DNA of 64,000 nucleotides from Vescimonas fastidiosa (GTDB lineage: Bacteria; Bacillota; Clostridia; Oscillospirales; Oscillospiraceae): contig NZ_AP023416.1 in the NCBI RefSeq assembly GCF_018326305.1, positions 682,001 through 746,000 on the forward strand, read 5' to 3'. Shown here piece after piece: positions 51,398 to 59,759 of the stretch. The position numbers and the translations under genes were made by a program. The notes under the pieces were generated by a model that was not told the DNA's origin, ran no database searches, and saw only the letters and a list, made by a program, of their open reading frames with translations. Each line of letters opens with the position of its first letter. Position 1 is the first letter of the stretch.

Positions 51398-52081
51398 ATG
51401 TTCACACTGGAGGAAAAATTGGGCTATGCCTTTAAGAACAAGGCCCTGCTGGAAAATGCCCTGCAGCACAGCTCCTATGCCAATGAGCATCGGGGCGGTG
51501 GTATGCGCAGCAACGAGCGGCTGGAGTTTCTGGGCGATGCGGTGCTGGGTGTGGTGACGGCGGACTACCTGTTTCGCAAGCACCCGGACCTGCCGGAGGG
51601 CGACCTGACGCGGCTTCGGGCGGCGCTGGTATGCGAGGATAGCCTCCATGAGGTGGCCCAGAGCCTGGAGCTGGGCCGGCATCTGAAGCTGGGCCGGGGC
51701 GAGGAGCAGGGGGGAGGCCGCCGGCGGCCCTCCATCCTGGCTGACGCCACAGAGTCGGTGTTCGCGGCGGTGTATTTGGATGGCGGCATGGAGGCCGCGT
51801 CGGAGCTGATACACCGGGTGCTGCTGGATAAGGGCCGGGAGGAGGCCGTGGAGGAGCGGCGCCGGGACTTCAAAACCGAGCTGCAGGAGCTGGTGCAGCG
51901 CAAGAGCGGCTCCACCCTGGGCTATCGGCTGGTGGGCTCCACCGGGCCGGACCATGCCAAGGTCTTTGAGGCGGCGGTGCTGCTGAACGGAGAAGTGTTT
52001 TCCACAGGCACGGGCCACAGCAAGAAGGAAGCGGAGCAGGCGGCTGCCGGGGCGGCGCTGGAGAAGCTGCAGCAGGCATGA
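51398..52081 (+). CDS. rnc: Ribonuclease III
   Basis: A 227-residue double-strand-specific RNase that processes rRNA and other duplexes. The catalytic signature is NERLEFLGDAVLG, with the second acidic residues in ADATESVFAAVYLD; a C-terminal double-stranded RNA-binding domain (about 155-225) has GHSKKEAEQAAA. ATG 51398 has AGGAG at a rather long 12-base distance; the frame continues upstream through the terminator, which is excluded. Normal length. Confidence 0.94.
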   Translation: MFTLEEKLGYAFKNKALLENALQHSSYANEHRGGGMRSNERLEFLGDAVLGVVTADYLFRKHPDLPEGDLTRLRAALVCEDSLHEVAQSLELGRHLKLGRGEEQGGGRRRPSILADATESVFAAVYLDGGMEAASELIHRVLLDKGREEAVEERRRDFKTELQELVQRKSGSTLGYRLVGSTGPDHAKVFEAAVLLNGEVFSTGTGHSKKEAEQAAAGAALEKLQQA

Positions 52082-52121
52082 GCCCCAGCGACAGAGGCGC
52101 ATCTGTTTATATTTGAGAGTT

Positions 52122-52157
52122 TCAGCGGGTCGAAAAGTTTTTTCGACCCGCTGAAAA
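52122..52157 (+). terminator. First hairpin after rnc
   Basis: CAGCGGGTCGAAAA / TTTTCGACCCGCTG arms, followed by A-rich sequence instead of T; probably a stability hairpin. Confidence 0.6.
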
Positions 52158-52162
52158 ATAAA

Positions 52163-52201
52163 AAGTGGGTGCAACGGTTTTCCGTTGCACCCACTTTTTT
52201 T
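52163..52201 (+). terminator. Terminator after rnc
   Basis: AAGTGGGTGCAACGG-TTTT-CCGTTGCACCCACTT followed by TTTTTAT. Confidence 0.93.
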
Positions 52202-52285
52202 ATCAATGTGACCTCGTCACAGAAAAACGCTTTGTCCTGGGGTATGATAAAGCCACAATCAAGAAACAAGAAAGAGGTGGCGAAC

Positions 52286-52489
52286 ATGAAAATCAAGCTC
52301 AATCCCGATCAGGAGATTGTCAATACCATCCGGGAAGGACTCAAGCGCACCGGAGGATACTGTCCCTGCCGCTTAGAGCGCACAGAGGCAACCAAGTGTA
52401 TGTGCCAGGAGTTTAAGGATCAAATTGCAGATCCGGACTTCGAGGGATTCTGCCACTGTATGCTCTATTACAAATCCTTGCAGGATTAA
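52286..52489 (+). CDS. Ferredoxin:thioredoxin reductase catalytic-subunit-like protein
   Basis: A 67-residue iron-sulfur protein. The three cysteine pairs CPC (26-28), CMC (38-40) and CHC (56-58) match the FTR catalytic chain, in which four Cys bind a 4Fe-4S cluster and two form the redox disulfide that passes electrons from ferredoxin to thioredoxin. It lacks the second (variable) FTR subunit of plants, as other clostridial homologues do. GAGGTGG precedes ATG 52286. A thioredoxin gene lies 156 bases downstream. Role by homology; electron donor presumed to be ferredoxin. Confidence 0.87.
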   Translation: MKIKLNPDQEIVNTIREGLKRTGGYCPCRLERTEATKCMCQEFKDQIADPDFEGFCHCMLYYKSLQD

Positions 52490-52501
52490 GGGGGGAAAGC
52501 T

Positions 52502-52616
52502 ATGCTGCCAAAGAAACTGGCCGCCATTCCGTGTGCCGTGGGGCTGGGCCTACACCGCCGGCACAGTCGCTGATTGGGTGGCGCAGGATATTTGCAAGCT
52601 GAAGAACAAAGAATAA
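52502..52616 (+). pseudogene. Frameshifted small ORF between FTR and thioredoxin
   Basis: ATG 52502, after GGGGGGAAAG, begins MLPKKLAAIPCAVGLG. About 16 codons in, a second frame takes over with WAYTAGTVADWVAQDICKLK and a normal stop at 52616. The two parts read as one 38-40 residue protein (hydrophobic start, then a basic tail) broken by a frameshift. I do not recognise the family; sequencing error is possible. Confidence 0.5.
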
Positions 52617-52644
52617 TTAAGGACAATAGAAATGAGTCATTCTC

Positions 52645-52965
52645 ATGACTGAACTGAAAATTACTGCTGCGAATTTTGAAAACGAGGTACTGCATTCCGA
52701 CAAACCCGTCCTGCTGGACTTCTATGCCGACTGGTGCGGGCCGTGCAAAATGCTCGCTCCCATACTGCATGAGCTTGCCGAAGAAAAAAGCGGTGCCCTC
52801 AAGGTGGGCAAGGTCAATGTGGACGAGCAGATGGAGCTGGCGATGCGTTTTCAGGTGTCCAGTATCCCGATGCTGGTCGTATTCAAGGATGGAAAGATCG
52901 TTGCCAAATCGGTGGGCTACCGGTCAAAGGCGGAGGTCGCCGCAATGGTGGAGGGCGCAAGATAA
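52645..52965 (+). CDS. Thioredoxin
   Basis: A 106-residue thioredoxin with the active site DFYADWCGPCKMLAP and the cis-Pro loop SSIPMLVVFKDG. It is likely reduced by the FTR-like protein encoded just upstream rather than by a TrxB, none of which is in the window. The ATG has weak spacing to an AATGAG; a better site is not evident. Its stop overlaps the start of a decayed oxidoreductase fragment. Confidence 0.93.
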   Translation: MTELKITAANFENEVLHSDKPVLLDFYADWCGPCKMLAPILHELAEEKSGALKVGKVNVDEQMELAMRFQVSSIPMLVVFKDGKIVAKSVGYRSKAEVAAMVEGAR

Positions 52966-53085
52966 AAGCAGTGATCGCAGGCGGTGTGGCGGGCGGAGCT
53001 TCTGCCGCCGCCCGCATCCGCCGTCTGGATGAACACGCCCAGGTCATCATGAACGAGCGCAGCGGCTATGTGTCCTGCCTATGTG
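52964..53085 (+). pseudogene. N-terminal fragment of a CoA-disulfide reductase/NADH oxidase-type flavoprotein
   Basis: From ATA at 52964 the frame encodes IKAVIAGGVAGGASAAARIR and on to RSGYVS, the FAD-binding start of pyridine-nucleotide disulfide oxidoreductases. An ATA stands where the family has ATG; ATG there would also have given a TGA stop for thioredoxin in place of the present TAA, so a single G-to-A change explains both. Similarity ends at about 53075, and the 3' end of the convergent MBL gene begins. About 400 residues are missing. Confidence 0.72.
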
Positions 53086-53096
53086 CCCATTGCAGC

Positions 53097-53984
53097 TTAC
53101 AGGCTGCACACCCTTTGCCACAGCATTCGGTTGTCCTCAAAGACCACCTGCACTCGGCCTGCATCCTTCAGCCAGGCCAGGTACGACCGGAGGGTGCTGC
53201 CCACCAGCACATACTGCTGGAAGTCCATCTTCATGGCAAAGGCCGCAAACAGCCCCTGCAAAATCTCCTCGAAGCACCGGGGCTCCGGGCACAGCGTCAA
53301 AATCTTTTCCGCCACCTCCAGCACCTTGTCGATGTTGTACCGGGCCAGGTCTGCTATATTTTCCGATACCTCTGCGTGGGCAGGGACGAACATCCGCGCC
53401 TGCAGGCCCTTCACTGTCTCCAGAGTGTGCAGGTATTCCGCTACATCGTAGATAAAGCCAACCTGGTATTTCTCTAAAATCTCCCGGCTGGACAGGCAAT
53501 CTGCCAGGAAAACCACATCGTCCGCCGTGCGAAAGCCCACCATGTCGAAGAAGTGCCCCGGTAGCGGTATGCTCTCGAAGCCCTCCGGCAGCGCCTCCGC
53601 CGTCAGCACCTCCGCGCCGCTGTCCTGGGCCATCAAAAACTTATGCCGCAGGTCCTTGGGCGGGTAGCCTCCGTAGAGGAAGGACGGCTCCAGGATCGGA
53701 TGCCGGGTGAAGGCACAGTCGATACCCGGGGCGTAGATCCTGCACCCGGTCTGCCCCTGCAAATAGCGGTTGCCGCCGATGTGGTCCGCGTGGGCGTGGG
53801 TGTTGTAAATGGCCTTGAGCGTCCAGCCGTTTCTGTCCAAAATTTGCCGGACCTTCCGCCCTGCGTCCTTGTCGCTGCCGCTGTCGATGAGGCAGACCTC
53901 CTGCCCCTCCAGCCGCACCAGGCCGATATTGGCGGGACTTTTGATGTAGTAGGTTTGCTCCGTGAGCTGTATCAGTTCGTACAT
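53097..53984 (-). CDS. MBL-fold metallo-hydrolase
   Basis: A 295-residue metallo-beta-lactamase-fold hydrolase. The metal motif is NTHAHADHIGG, with further ligands in PLPGHFFDMVG and VFLADCLSS and a late His in VPAHAEV. The C-terminal 90 residues are helical and include a wHTH-like ending. ATG 53984 follows AAGGAG; the frame continues upstream into the neighbouring gene. It is 14 bases after the D-aminoacylase gene on the same strand, so the two are probably cotranscribed. Substrate unknown. Confidence 0.86.
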   Translation of the reverse strand: MYELIQLTEQTYYIKSPANIGLVRLEGQEVCLIDSGSDKDAGRKVRQILDRNGWTLKAIYNTHAHADHIGGNRYLQGQTGCRIYAPGIDCAFTRHPILEPSFLYGGYPPKDLRHKFLMAQDSGAEVLTAEALPEGFESIPLPGHFFDMVGFRTADDVVFLADCLSSREILEKYQVGFIYDVAEYLHTLETVKGLQARMFVPAHAEVSENIADLARYNIDKVLEVAEKILTLCPEPRCFEEILQGLFAAFAMKMDFQQYVLVGSTLRSYLAWLKDAGRVQVVFEDNRMLWQRVCSL

Positions 53985-53998
53985 AGCGTTTCTCCTTG

Positions 53999-55582
53999 CT
54001 ATCTGCGCAAAATCCGCCCGGCCTTCACGCCGGTGCATTTTCCTTTTTCCACGGCCACCGCACCGTCCACCAGCACATAGTCCATACCCTCTGCCAGGCA
54101 GCAGGGGTTTTCATAGGTGCCGGGCTGGTGCAGCTTTTCCGGGGCGAACACATTGATGTCCGCGTCCATGCCTGCCGCCAGCACGCCCTTGCCCGGCAGG
54201 TGCAAGACCTCCGCCGGCTTTTGCGTCATCTTGTGTATCGCCTGCTCCACCGTCAGCACGCCCCGCTCCCGCACAAAATGCTCCAATATATGCACAAATG
54301 TACCGTATACCCGGGGGTGCAGCAGCCCCTCCGTGGGGTAGGTGGCGTCGGAGATCACATTGGAAAGGGGACTTTGCAAAATGGTCACGATGTCCTCCTC
54401 GGAGGCCATAAAGTCCACCATGGTGATCTCGCAGTGCTCCCGCACCAGCAGGTCGCAGCAGCAGTCCAGGGGATTCTGCCCCCACAGAGCCGCGATTTCC
54501 GCGATGCTCTTGCCCTGGTACGGGTGGTCCTCCGGGCAGTGGAGGCTGGTGAGGCGAATGCCGTCCCACCCGGCCAGCTTGGCGATGTCGTCGAAGCCGC
54601 AGCCGTCCTCGATGCGTGCTGCCAGCTCCCGGCGCACGCCCTTGTCCTGAAGCCGTTTCACCACCGCCTCCATGCCTCCGGTGAGAAGGTCCGGCGGCAG
54701 AATGTGAATCAGCTGGGTGGACCCGGCCGTGTAGGGGTAGGCATCGCAGCCCACCTCCAGGCCCTCCTGCCGGGCCTGCTCCAGCATGGAAAGGGCCCTG
54801 GGGATCTTTACCCCCCAGTTGTCCCGGCCCATGGCCTTCAGGTGGCTGATGTGAACGGGTATGCGCAGCTTCCGCGCCACCGTCAGCATCTCCTCCAGGG
54901 CCTCCAAAACACCGCCGCCCTCCTGGCGCATATGCACCGTCACGGGGATGCTCTGCCCTGCCAGGGGCGATAGAGCCCGCATCAGCTCCTCGGTGGTGTA
55001 AAAGCATTCCGGGGCGTACCCCAGGCCCAGGGATACCCCCAGGGCCCCGTCTCCCAGAGCCTGCTCCATGGCCTTATGGATGGCCTTGTAGTGCTTCTCC
55101 TCCAGCCGCTCCAAGGCGTAGCCCGCCGCGCCGGCCCGCAGCACCCCCGCACCCACCAGCATCCCGGTGTGCAGCGGGGAGTCCGGCTGGTTTTCAAAAT
55201 AGGCCGCCAGGGAGTCTGTGGAGACGGAGGCGGGCATCTGCCCGCATATGGGCTGCAAATAGGCGGCGATTTCCGCCCGACGACTGCGGCGGATAGGCGC
55301 GGCGGAGAGGCCGCAGTTGCCGTTTACAATGGTCGTAAGCCCCTGGCGCAGCTCCGGCTGGCCGAACCCGGGCCGGTAGGCCGCCAGGTCCGCGTGGCGG
55401 TGGATGTCAATGAACCCCGGCGTCACCAGCTTTCCCCGGGCACTAATGACCCGTCTTGCGTGGGCCTCGGGCAGCTGCCCCACCTCGACGATTTTTCCGT
55501 TTTCCACCGCCACATCGGCGGCGTAGGGGGCCCGGCCGGTGCCGTCTACCACCGTTCCGTCCCGAATCAAAAGATCGATCAT
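53999..55582 (-). CDS. N-acyl-D-amino-acid deacylase (amidohydrolase family)
   Basis: A 527-residue amidohydrolase of the D-aminoacylase group, which frees D-amino acids from N-acyl forms or peptides. The metal motif is PGFIDIHRHADLAAY; GNCGLSAAP and HISHLKAMGRDNWG are typical of the subfamily, and HPRVYGTFVHILEHFVRE is the conserved C-terminal segment. The first and last 60 residues form the composite beta-sandwich. Its start overlaps the stop of the histidine kinase gene, so it is part of a five-gene minus-strand run; D-amino-acid turnover from peptidoglycan is one possible setting. Confidence 0.9.
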   Translation of the reverse strand: MIDLLIRDGTVVDGTGRAPYAADVAVENGKIVEVGQLPEAHARRVISARGKLVTPGFIDIHRHADLAAYRPGFGQPELRQGLTTIVNGNCGLSAAPIRRSRRAEIAAYLQPICGQMPASVSTDSLAAYFENQPDSPLHTGMLVGAGVLRAGAAGYALERLEEKHYKAIHKAMEQALGDGALGVSLGLGYAPECFYTTEELMRALSPLAGQSIPVTVHMRQEGGGVLEALEEMLTVARKLRIPVHISHLKAMGRDNWGVKIPRALSMLEQARQEGLEVGCDAYPYTAGSTQLIHILPPDLLTGGMEAVVKRLQDKGVRRELAARIEDGCGFDDIAKLAGWDGIRLTSLHCPEDHPYQGKSIAEIAALWGQNPLDCCCDLLVREHCEITMVDFMASEEDIVTILQSPLSNVISDATYPTEGLLHPRVYGTFVHILEHFVRERGVLTVEQAIHKMTQKPAEVLHLPGKGVLAAGMDADINVFAPEKLHQPGTYENPCCLAEGMDYVLVDGAVAVEKGKCTGVKAGRILRR

Positions 55583-56805
55583 GCTTCGCTCCCTCTTTTT
55601 GTCACTTCATTTTTAGCCAGGGGCAATGTCACGGTAAATCGGGTCACGCCCTGGGTGCTGGTGCAGCCGATGCTGCCCCGGTGGCTCTGCACAATGGTCC
55701 GGGCAATGGCCAGGCCCAGCCCGAAGCCCTCGCCTCCGGTGCGGGACTCGTCCACCCGGTAAAACCGGTCGAACAGGTGCCCCAGCTTTTCCGGCGGGAT
55801 GGGGGCGCTGCGGTTTTCCACCCACAGCACGGCGTTTCGCCCCTCCCGGCGCAGGCCCATTTGAATGGGGGAGCCGGGCTCGGCATATTTTACGGCGTTG
55901 TCCAGCAGAATATCCGCCACCTGCCTTAGCTGCGCGCTTCGGCCGGAGACCGTCAGCTCCGGCTGCACGGTGTATTCCATGGGCTTCCCGTTTTCAAAGG
56001 CCACCGGCTCAAAGGCCAGTGCGCTCTCCAGCACCGTGTCCGACAGGTCCACCGCTTCCTCCGGCAGCCTTGTGCCGCTCTCGGTCCGGGCCAGGGTCAG
56101 CATATCCTCCACCAGGTCCTTCATGCGCAGGGACTCGGCGTGGATGTTGTCCAGGTATTGCCTGCTTTTTCCCCCGTCCGTCTCGCTGGCCGCCAGCTCC
56201 GCCGAGGACAGGATCACCGTCAGGGGCGTTTTCAGCTCGTGGGAGGCATCGGAGACAAACTGCTTCTGCTCCTGCCAGGCCTGCTGCACCGGCTTCACCG
56301 CGAAGCCCGCCAGCCAGTAGCTTACCCCCGTCAGCAGCAGCAGCGCCGCCAGGGATACCCCGCCCATCCGCAGCAGCAGGCTGCGCATGGTGGCCTGCTC
56401 CTGGGAACAGTCGGTGAAGGCCAGGCGCACCGTCAGCATCCCGTTCTGGCGCATATACCGCAGGGCGTAGTCCTGCAGGACGCCCTCCCGGCTCTCCCGC
56501 TGCAGAGCATCCTGCACAATACTTAATATCAGCGCATCGTTATCCAGATCGTAGTACCCGCTGCCCGCCAGACGCACGGTGCCGTCGGCATAAATATCTG
56601 CCACAAAGCAGGGCTGGCCACCGCCGCTTCCGGGCTGGGCGCCGGAGAGCATATGCCCCGCCAGGGCCTCCTGCAGGCGGCTTTCGCTGGCGCGCACCAT
56701 TTGGCTCCGGGTGGACAGCGCCACCGCGGCCAGCACGCTCACCAGCAGCACCGCCACCGCAATGACGCTGATGCCCACGATCTTCAGCCGCAATTTCCGA
56801 ATCAT
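55579..56805 (-). CDS. Sensor histidine kinase
   Basis: A 408-residue membrane kinase with helices at about 8-30 and 147-168 flanking an extracytoplasmic sensor of about 115 residues, no clear HAMP, HisKA with phosphoacceptor His189 in DASHELKTPL, and HATPase_c with N-box DILLDNAVKYA and G-box GEGFGLGLAIA. It overlaps both neighbours by 4 bases (ATGA-type), pairing it with the preceding response regulator and coupling it to the deacylase gene. Signal unknown. Confidence 0.93.
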   Translation of the reverse strand: MIRKLRLKIVGISVIAVAVLLVSVLAAVALSTRSQMVRASESRLQEALAGHMLSGAQPGSGGGQPCFVADIYADGTVRLAGSGYYDLDNDALILSIVQDALQRESREGVLQDYALRYMRQNGMLTVRLAFTDCSQEQATMRSLLLRMGGVSLAALLLLTGVSYWLAGFAVKPVQQAWQEQKQFVSDASHELKTPLTVILSSAELAASETDGGKSRQYLDNIHAESLRMKDLVEDMLTLARTESGTRLPEEAVDLSDTVLESALAFEPVAFENGKPMEYTVQPELTVSGRSAQLRQVADILLDNAVKYAEPGSPIQMGLRREGRNAVLWVENRSAPIPPEKLGHLFDRFYRVDESRTGGEGFGLGLAIARTIVQSHRGSIGCTSTQGVTRFTVTLPLAKNEVTKRGSEA

Positions 56806-57482
56806 TTTGCTTCCTCCAGATAGTATCCTACCATCCGCACGGTCTTGATCTGTACCGCCGAGCGGATCAGCGCCAGCTTTCGCCGCAAAAAGGAGATGTA
56901 TACCTCCACATTGTTGTCCTCTGCATCGGAGTCATAGCCCCAGGCCTTGAGCAGAAGCTGCTCCTTGGAGAGAATCTGTCCGCCGTTGCGCATGAGCATC
57001 TCCAGCAGGTCGTATTCCTTCCGGCTCAGCCGGGCGCTGCGCTCCTGGCAGCAAACCTGAAAGGAGCCGGGCTGCAGCTGCAGGTCGCCCCAGCGAATGG
57101 TGTCGTCCACCGTGGCCGTCCCGGCCTGCCGCCGCAGCAGGAGACGCACGCAGGCCAGCAGCTCCGGGCTCTGAAAGGGCTTGGTCAGATAGTAGTCGGC
57201 GCCCCGGTCCAGCCCGCAGACGCGGTCTGAAAGCTCGCCCCGGGCCGTGAGCATCAGAACCGGCAGCCGGCTCCCGCTCCCCCGCAGCCGCTCCAGCACC
57301 GTGAACCCGTCCAGCCCCGGCAGCATCACATCCAGCAGCATCAGGTCGTAAATGCCCGATAAGGCGTTGTCCAGGCCCTCGGTGCCGCTATAGCACACAT
57401 CCACCGTGTACCCCTCCCGGTGCAGCAGGTCCCGCAAGGTCTGCGCCAGCCGCTTTTCGTCCTCCACCACAAGAATTCGCAT
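56802..57482 (-). CDS. OmpR/PhoB-family response regulator
   Basis: A 226-residue regulator with a receiver domain (Asp51-52 region, LMLLDVMLPGLDG; LTARG; LTKPFQ) and a C-terminal winged helix (KEYDLLEMLMRN, VEVYISFLRRKL). ATG 57482 is chosen because GGGAGGG ends 6 bases before it; another ATG 6 bases upstream is too close to that site. The kinase gene follows with a 4-base overlap. Confidence 0.93.
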   Translation of the reverse strand: MRILVVEDEKRLAQTLRDLLHREGYTVDVCYSGTEGLDNALSGIYDLMLLDVMLPGLDGFTVLERLRGSGSRLPVLMLTARGELSDRVCGLDRGADYYLTKPFQSPELLACVRLLLRRQAGTATVDDTIRWGDLQLQPGSFQVCCQERSARLSRKEYDLLEMLMRNGGQILSKEQLLLKAWGYDSDAEDNNVEVYISFLRRKLALIRSAVQIKTVRMVGYYLEEAK

Positions 57483-57638
57483 GACCATACCCTCCCGGCT
57501 CCGTTTTTCTCTATTGTATACCGAAATTCTCCCGGACACAAGCCCCGGCGTGTAAGAGCATCGTATCCCGCCATGCTTTAAGAAACATTAAAAAAAGAGC
57601 CTATTTCCGCAAAAACCGCCGCATTCCCTCACTCCATG

Positions 57639-57667
57639 AAAAAACCGGGAGGACGAAGCCTCCCGGT
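57639..57667 (-). terminator. Terminator of the DUF4340 gene
   Basis: Minus-strand CCGGGAGG-CTTCGT-CCTCCCGG followed by TTTTTT. Confidence 0.9.
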
Positions 57668-57685
57668 CAACCGATTCTGTTATAC

Positions 57686-58603
57686 TCACGCCGCCAGGCT
57701 CAAAAGCCCCGTTAAAAGCTGGGCTGTTGCGGCGGACACTTTGAAAATCGCCGGTACCTCGTTGTACATGGCAAAATACCCGTCCTCATAGCTGAGCCCC
57801 ACCTTCACCGTGAAGCTCCCGGCACTGCCGTTGGCGGCGGTGTAATGCACCGTGGCCGTCACCGTGGGGTCAGTCAGGCCGCAGATGGGCAGCGCCCCGG
57901 AGCTGGGGTTATAGTCCACGCAGGACTCCAGCGTCATACCCTGCCCCAGGAGGCTCACCAGCCCCTCCAGCTGCCCGGACACATCCGTGCCCTCCCGCAG
58001 CCAGCGGCCATCGTCGCTGCGGCTGACGGCCACACTTGCGCCGCCGCCCTGGGCCTCAATGGCTGTAATTTGCTCCGCTGCCAATACCGGCACCGCCGGT
58101 ATCTGCACCAGCTCATAGATGTTGCGGTCCATCATCTGCACCAGGGCGTCCGGTACCACATAGATTTTCGTCGTGTCGCCGTCCCGGCACATATAGTGTC
58201 CGCCGCCCTCGGCGGCGCTGCCGATCTGCAGGGAAATGCCCGACCCATCGGCGTCCTTTACCTCCAGAGTCCGGTCCGGGGCATCCAGGTCATAGGTGGT
58301 GATGTCACCGGGATTTTCCAGCGGCACCAGCACATTCAGAGCGCTCACCTGGTCCAAAAGCTCCTGGACCTTCGACTGGTTCAGAGGGATGGTGGTGTCA
58401 TCCTTCCACTGCCATTCGCCTGCGTCGTTGTGGTTAAAGCGCAGGGTGTAGCTGGAGTTTTTGTAGATCAGCTCCTGGGTGGAGCTGCTCACCAGCCCCG
58501 TATCGTTGAGCGTGGTGGGGTCGGATGGCACCTTTTTTCCGCAGCCCGCGCAGGCCAGCACCGCCAGCGCCAAGGCCCCCGCAAGGATCTGTATTTTCTT
58601 CAT
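57686..58603 (-). CDS. DUF4340 domain lipoprotein
   Basis: A 305-residue extracytoplasmic lipoprotein. The signal peptide ends with VLACAGC, where Cys21 (or Cys18) would be lipidated. The mature part matches DUF4340: SYTLRFNHNDAGEWQW, a central APDRTLEVKDADG and GHYMCRDGDTTKIY. In other bacteria DUF4340 occurs with gliding or ABC-transporter (GldG-like) genes, none of which is here; it follows no operon partner. Role unknown. Monocistronic, with its own terminator. Confidence 0.83.
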   Translation of the reverse strand: MKKIQILAGALALAVLACAGCGKKVPSDPTTLNDTGLVSSSTQELIYKNSSYTLRFNHNDAGEWQWKDDTTIPLNQSKVQELLDQVSALNVLVPLENPGDITTYDLDAPDRTLEVKDADGSGISLQIGSAAEGGGHYMCRDGDTTKIYVVPDALVQMMDRNIYELVQIPAVPVLAAEQITAIEAQGGGASVAVSRSDDGRWLREGTDVSGQLEGLVSLLGQGMTLESCVDYNPSSGALPICGLTDPTVTATVHYTAANGSAGSFTVKVGLSYEDGYFAMYNEVPAIFKVSAATAQLLTGLLSLAA

Positions 58604-58682
58604 AGGATTCGACTCCTTGTTTCGTAATTTCCCCGATTATAACAGATTTTTCCGCAAAAGGGAAGCCCCCCTAAAAAAGGGA

Positions 58683-58714
58683 AGCCGCCGCAGCGCTCCA
58701 CAGCGCCGCGGCGG
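58683..58714. terminator. GC-rich hairpin between two minus-strand units
   Basis: GCCGCCGCAGCGC-TCCACA-GCGCCGCGGCGGC: a stable hairpin between R4 and the DUF4340 gene, with CCCC rather than T on both sides. Confidence 0.5.
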
Positions 58715-58719
58715 CCCCA

Positions 58720-58814
58720 ATAAAAGCCTCGCAGAGTTTGCGCCCGCAGGCGCAAAAATTATGCGCGCAGCAGACTGCAAGCCTTTTGGCATAAAATTCC
58801 GAAGGAATTTTATC
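58720..58814 (-). repeat. R-family structured element, copy R4 (short form)
   Basis: On the minus strand, 4 bases after the stop of the CobW gene: hairpin A GGATAAAATTCC-TTC-GGAATTTTATGCC, then AAAAGGCTTGCAG, TGCTGCGCGCATAAT, one hairpin TTGCGCC-TGC-GGGCGCAA, and CTCTGCGAGGCTTTT. Hairpin B, TTCCACAC and hairpin C of the full form are missing. The final T-run makes it a likely terminator of the CobW pair. Confidence 0.85.
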
Positions 58815-58817
58815 CAG

Positions 58818-59747
58818 TCAGAAGGAGACGGTCTCCGGCTCCGGCTTCTGGCAGGCGCTGATGCGGTCTACATACAGCACCGGCCCCTGGCCCTGGTAGG
58901 CCTCGCAGTTTTCCTTTTTCACCGTGGCGCGAATTTTCACCCAGTCCCGGTTTTTAAAGCGGTCCATGCCCTGGCCCTTGCACACCAAGGCCAAAAACTG
59001 CATGTCGTTTTCGCAACACACCATGGCAAAGCGCCCGGGGCAGTCCACGCCTTTGAACTTCTTGGAGTGGCACATCAGCGCCTTAAAGGTGACGCTGACC
59101 CCCTCGTAGCGCTCCGGGTGGTCCATCAGGTCCACATACCAGATGCCGTAGTCCTCGTCCGCCACCTCCAGGTGCCCCGAGGACAGATCGAAGGGCATCA
59201 TGTCCTCCGTTACATATTCCTCGCTGGTACCGTCCTCGTTTTCCAGATAGATGTCCGCCCGGCGGTTGGCCATGCGCAGGTTCTTGGAGCGCAGGTCGGC
59301 CCGGAGCTGCTCGTTGCAGCGGTTAAAAATAAGCATATCGGCGTTGGAGACCTTCTCCATCACCAGCTGGCCCATGTTCTTCAGGTAGGGCTCAAAGGTC
59401 CGGGCGTCCATCAGGCAGATGATCTGATACAGGACCCAGTTTCCCGGCAGCCCGTCCCGGTACAGGGGCTCCATCATCCACATGCCGTTATATTCGATGA
59501 TGACCTGCTTGGGGCGATACTGCTTTTCCAGCTTCTTAAAAAGCTCCGGCGTCAGCTCCGCCTGGTCCTCCACCGTGTAGGTGAACACATTGAAAAGCCC
59601 GTGGGGATCGTATTCCTCCTCCCCCTCCTCGCAGCAAATGAGCAGGGTCTTGTCCTCGGCGGCAAAGCCGTCCTTGAGGATGCCGTTTATAAAGTTTGTC
59701 TTGCCGGCATCCAGAAACCCGGCAATGAGATATACAGGAATATCCAT
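58818..59747 (-). CDS. COG0523/CobW-family GTPase with TIGR03943-like C-terminus
   Basis: A 309-residue P-loop GTPase. Walker A is AGFLDAGKTNF, slightly unusual (D in place of the common G), the switch area is EEGEEEYDP where typical COG0523 proteins have ENEFGE, and there is no CxCC metal motif. The C-terminal 150 residues (for example MCHSKKFKGVDCPGRFAMVCC) resemble the domain of TIGR03943-type putative metal proteins. It lies 12 bases after the His-rich CobW gene, so the two should work together in metal handling. Confidence 0.82.
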   Translation of the reverse strand: MDIPVYLIAGFLDAGKTNFINGILKDGFAAEDKTLLICCEEGEEEYDPHGLFNVFTYTVEDQAELTPELFKKLEKQYRPKQVIIEYNGMWMMEPLYRDGLPGNWVLYQIICLMDARTFEPYLKNMGQLVMEKVSNADMLIFNRCNEQLRADLRSKNLRMANRRADIYLENEDGTSEEYVTEDMMPFDLSSGHLEVADEDYGIWYVDLMDHPERYEGVSVTFKALMCHSKKFKGVDCPGRFAMVCCENDMQFLALVCKGQGMDRFKNRDWVKIRATVKKENCEAYQGQGPVLYVDRISACQKPEPETVSF

Positions 59748-59759
59748 ACTTCTTCTCCC

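Noticed and set aside
52971..53477. 168-codon frame beginning with the flavoprotein fragment
   Set aside because: Only the first 35-40 residues resemble the family; the rest is antisense to the MBL hydrolase gene, so I call a truncated pseudogene.
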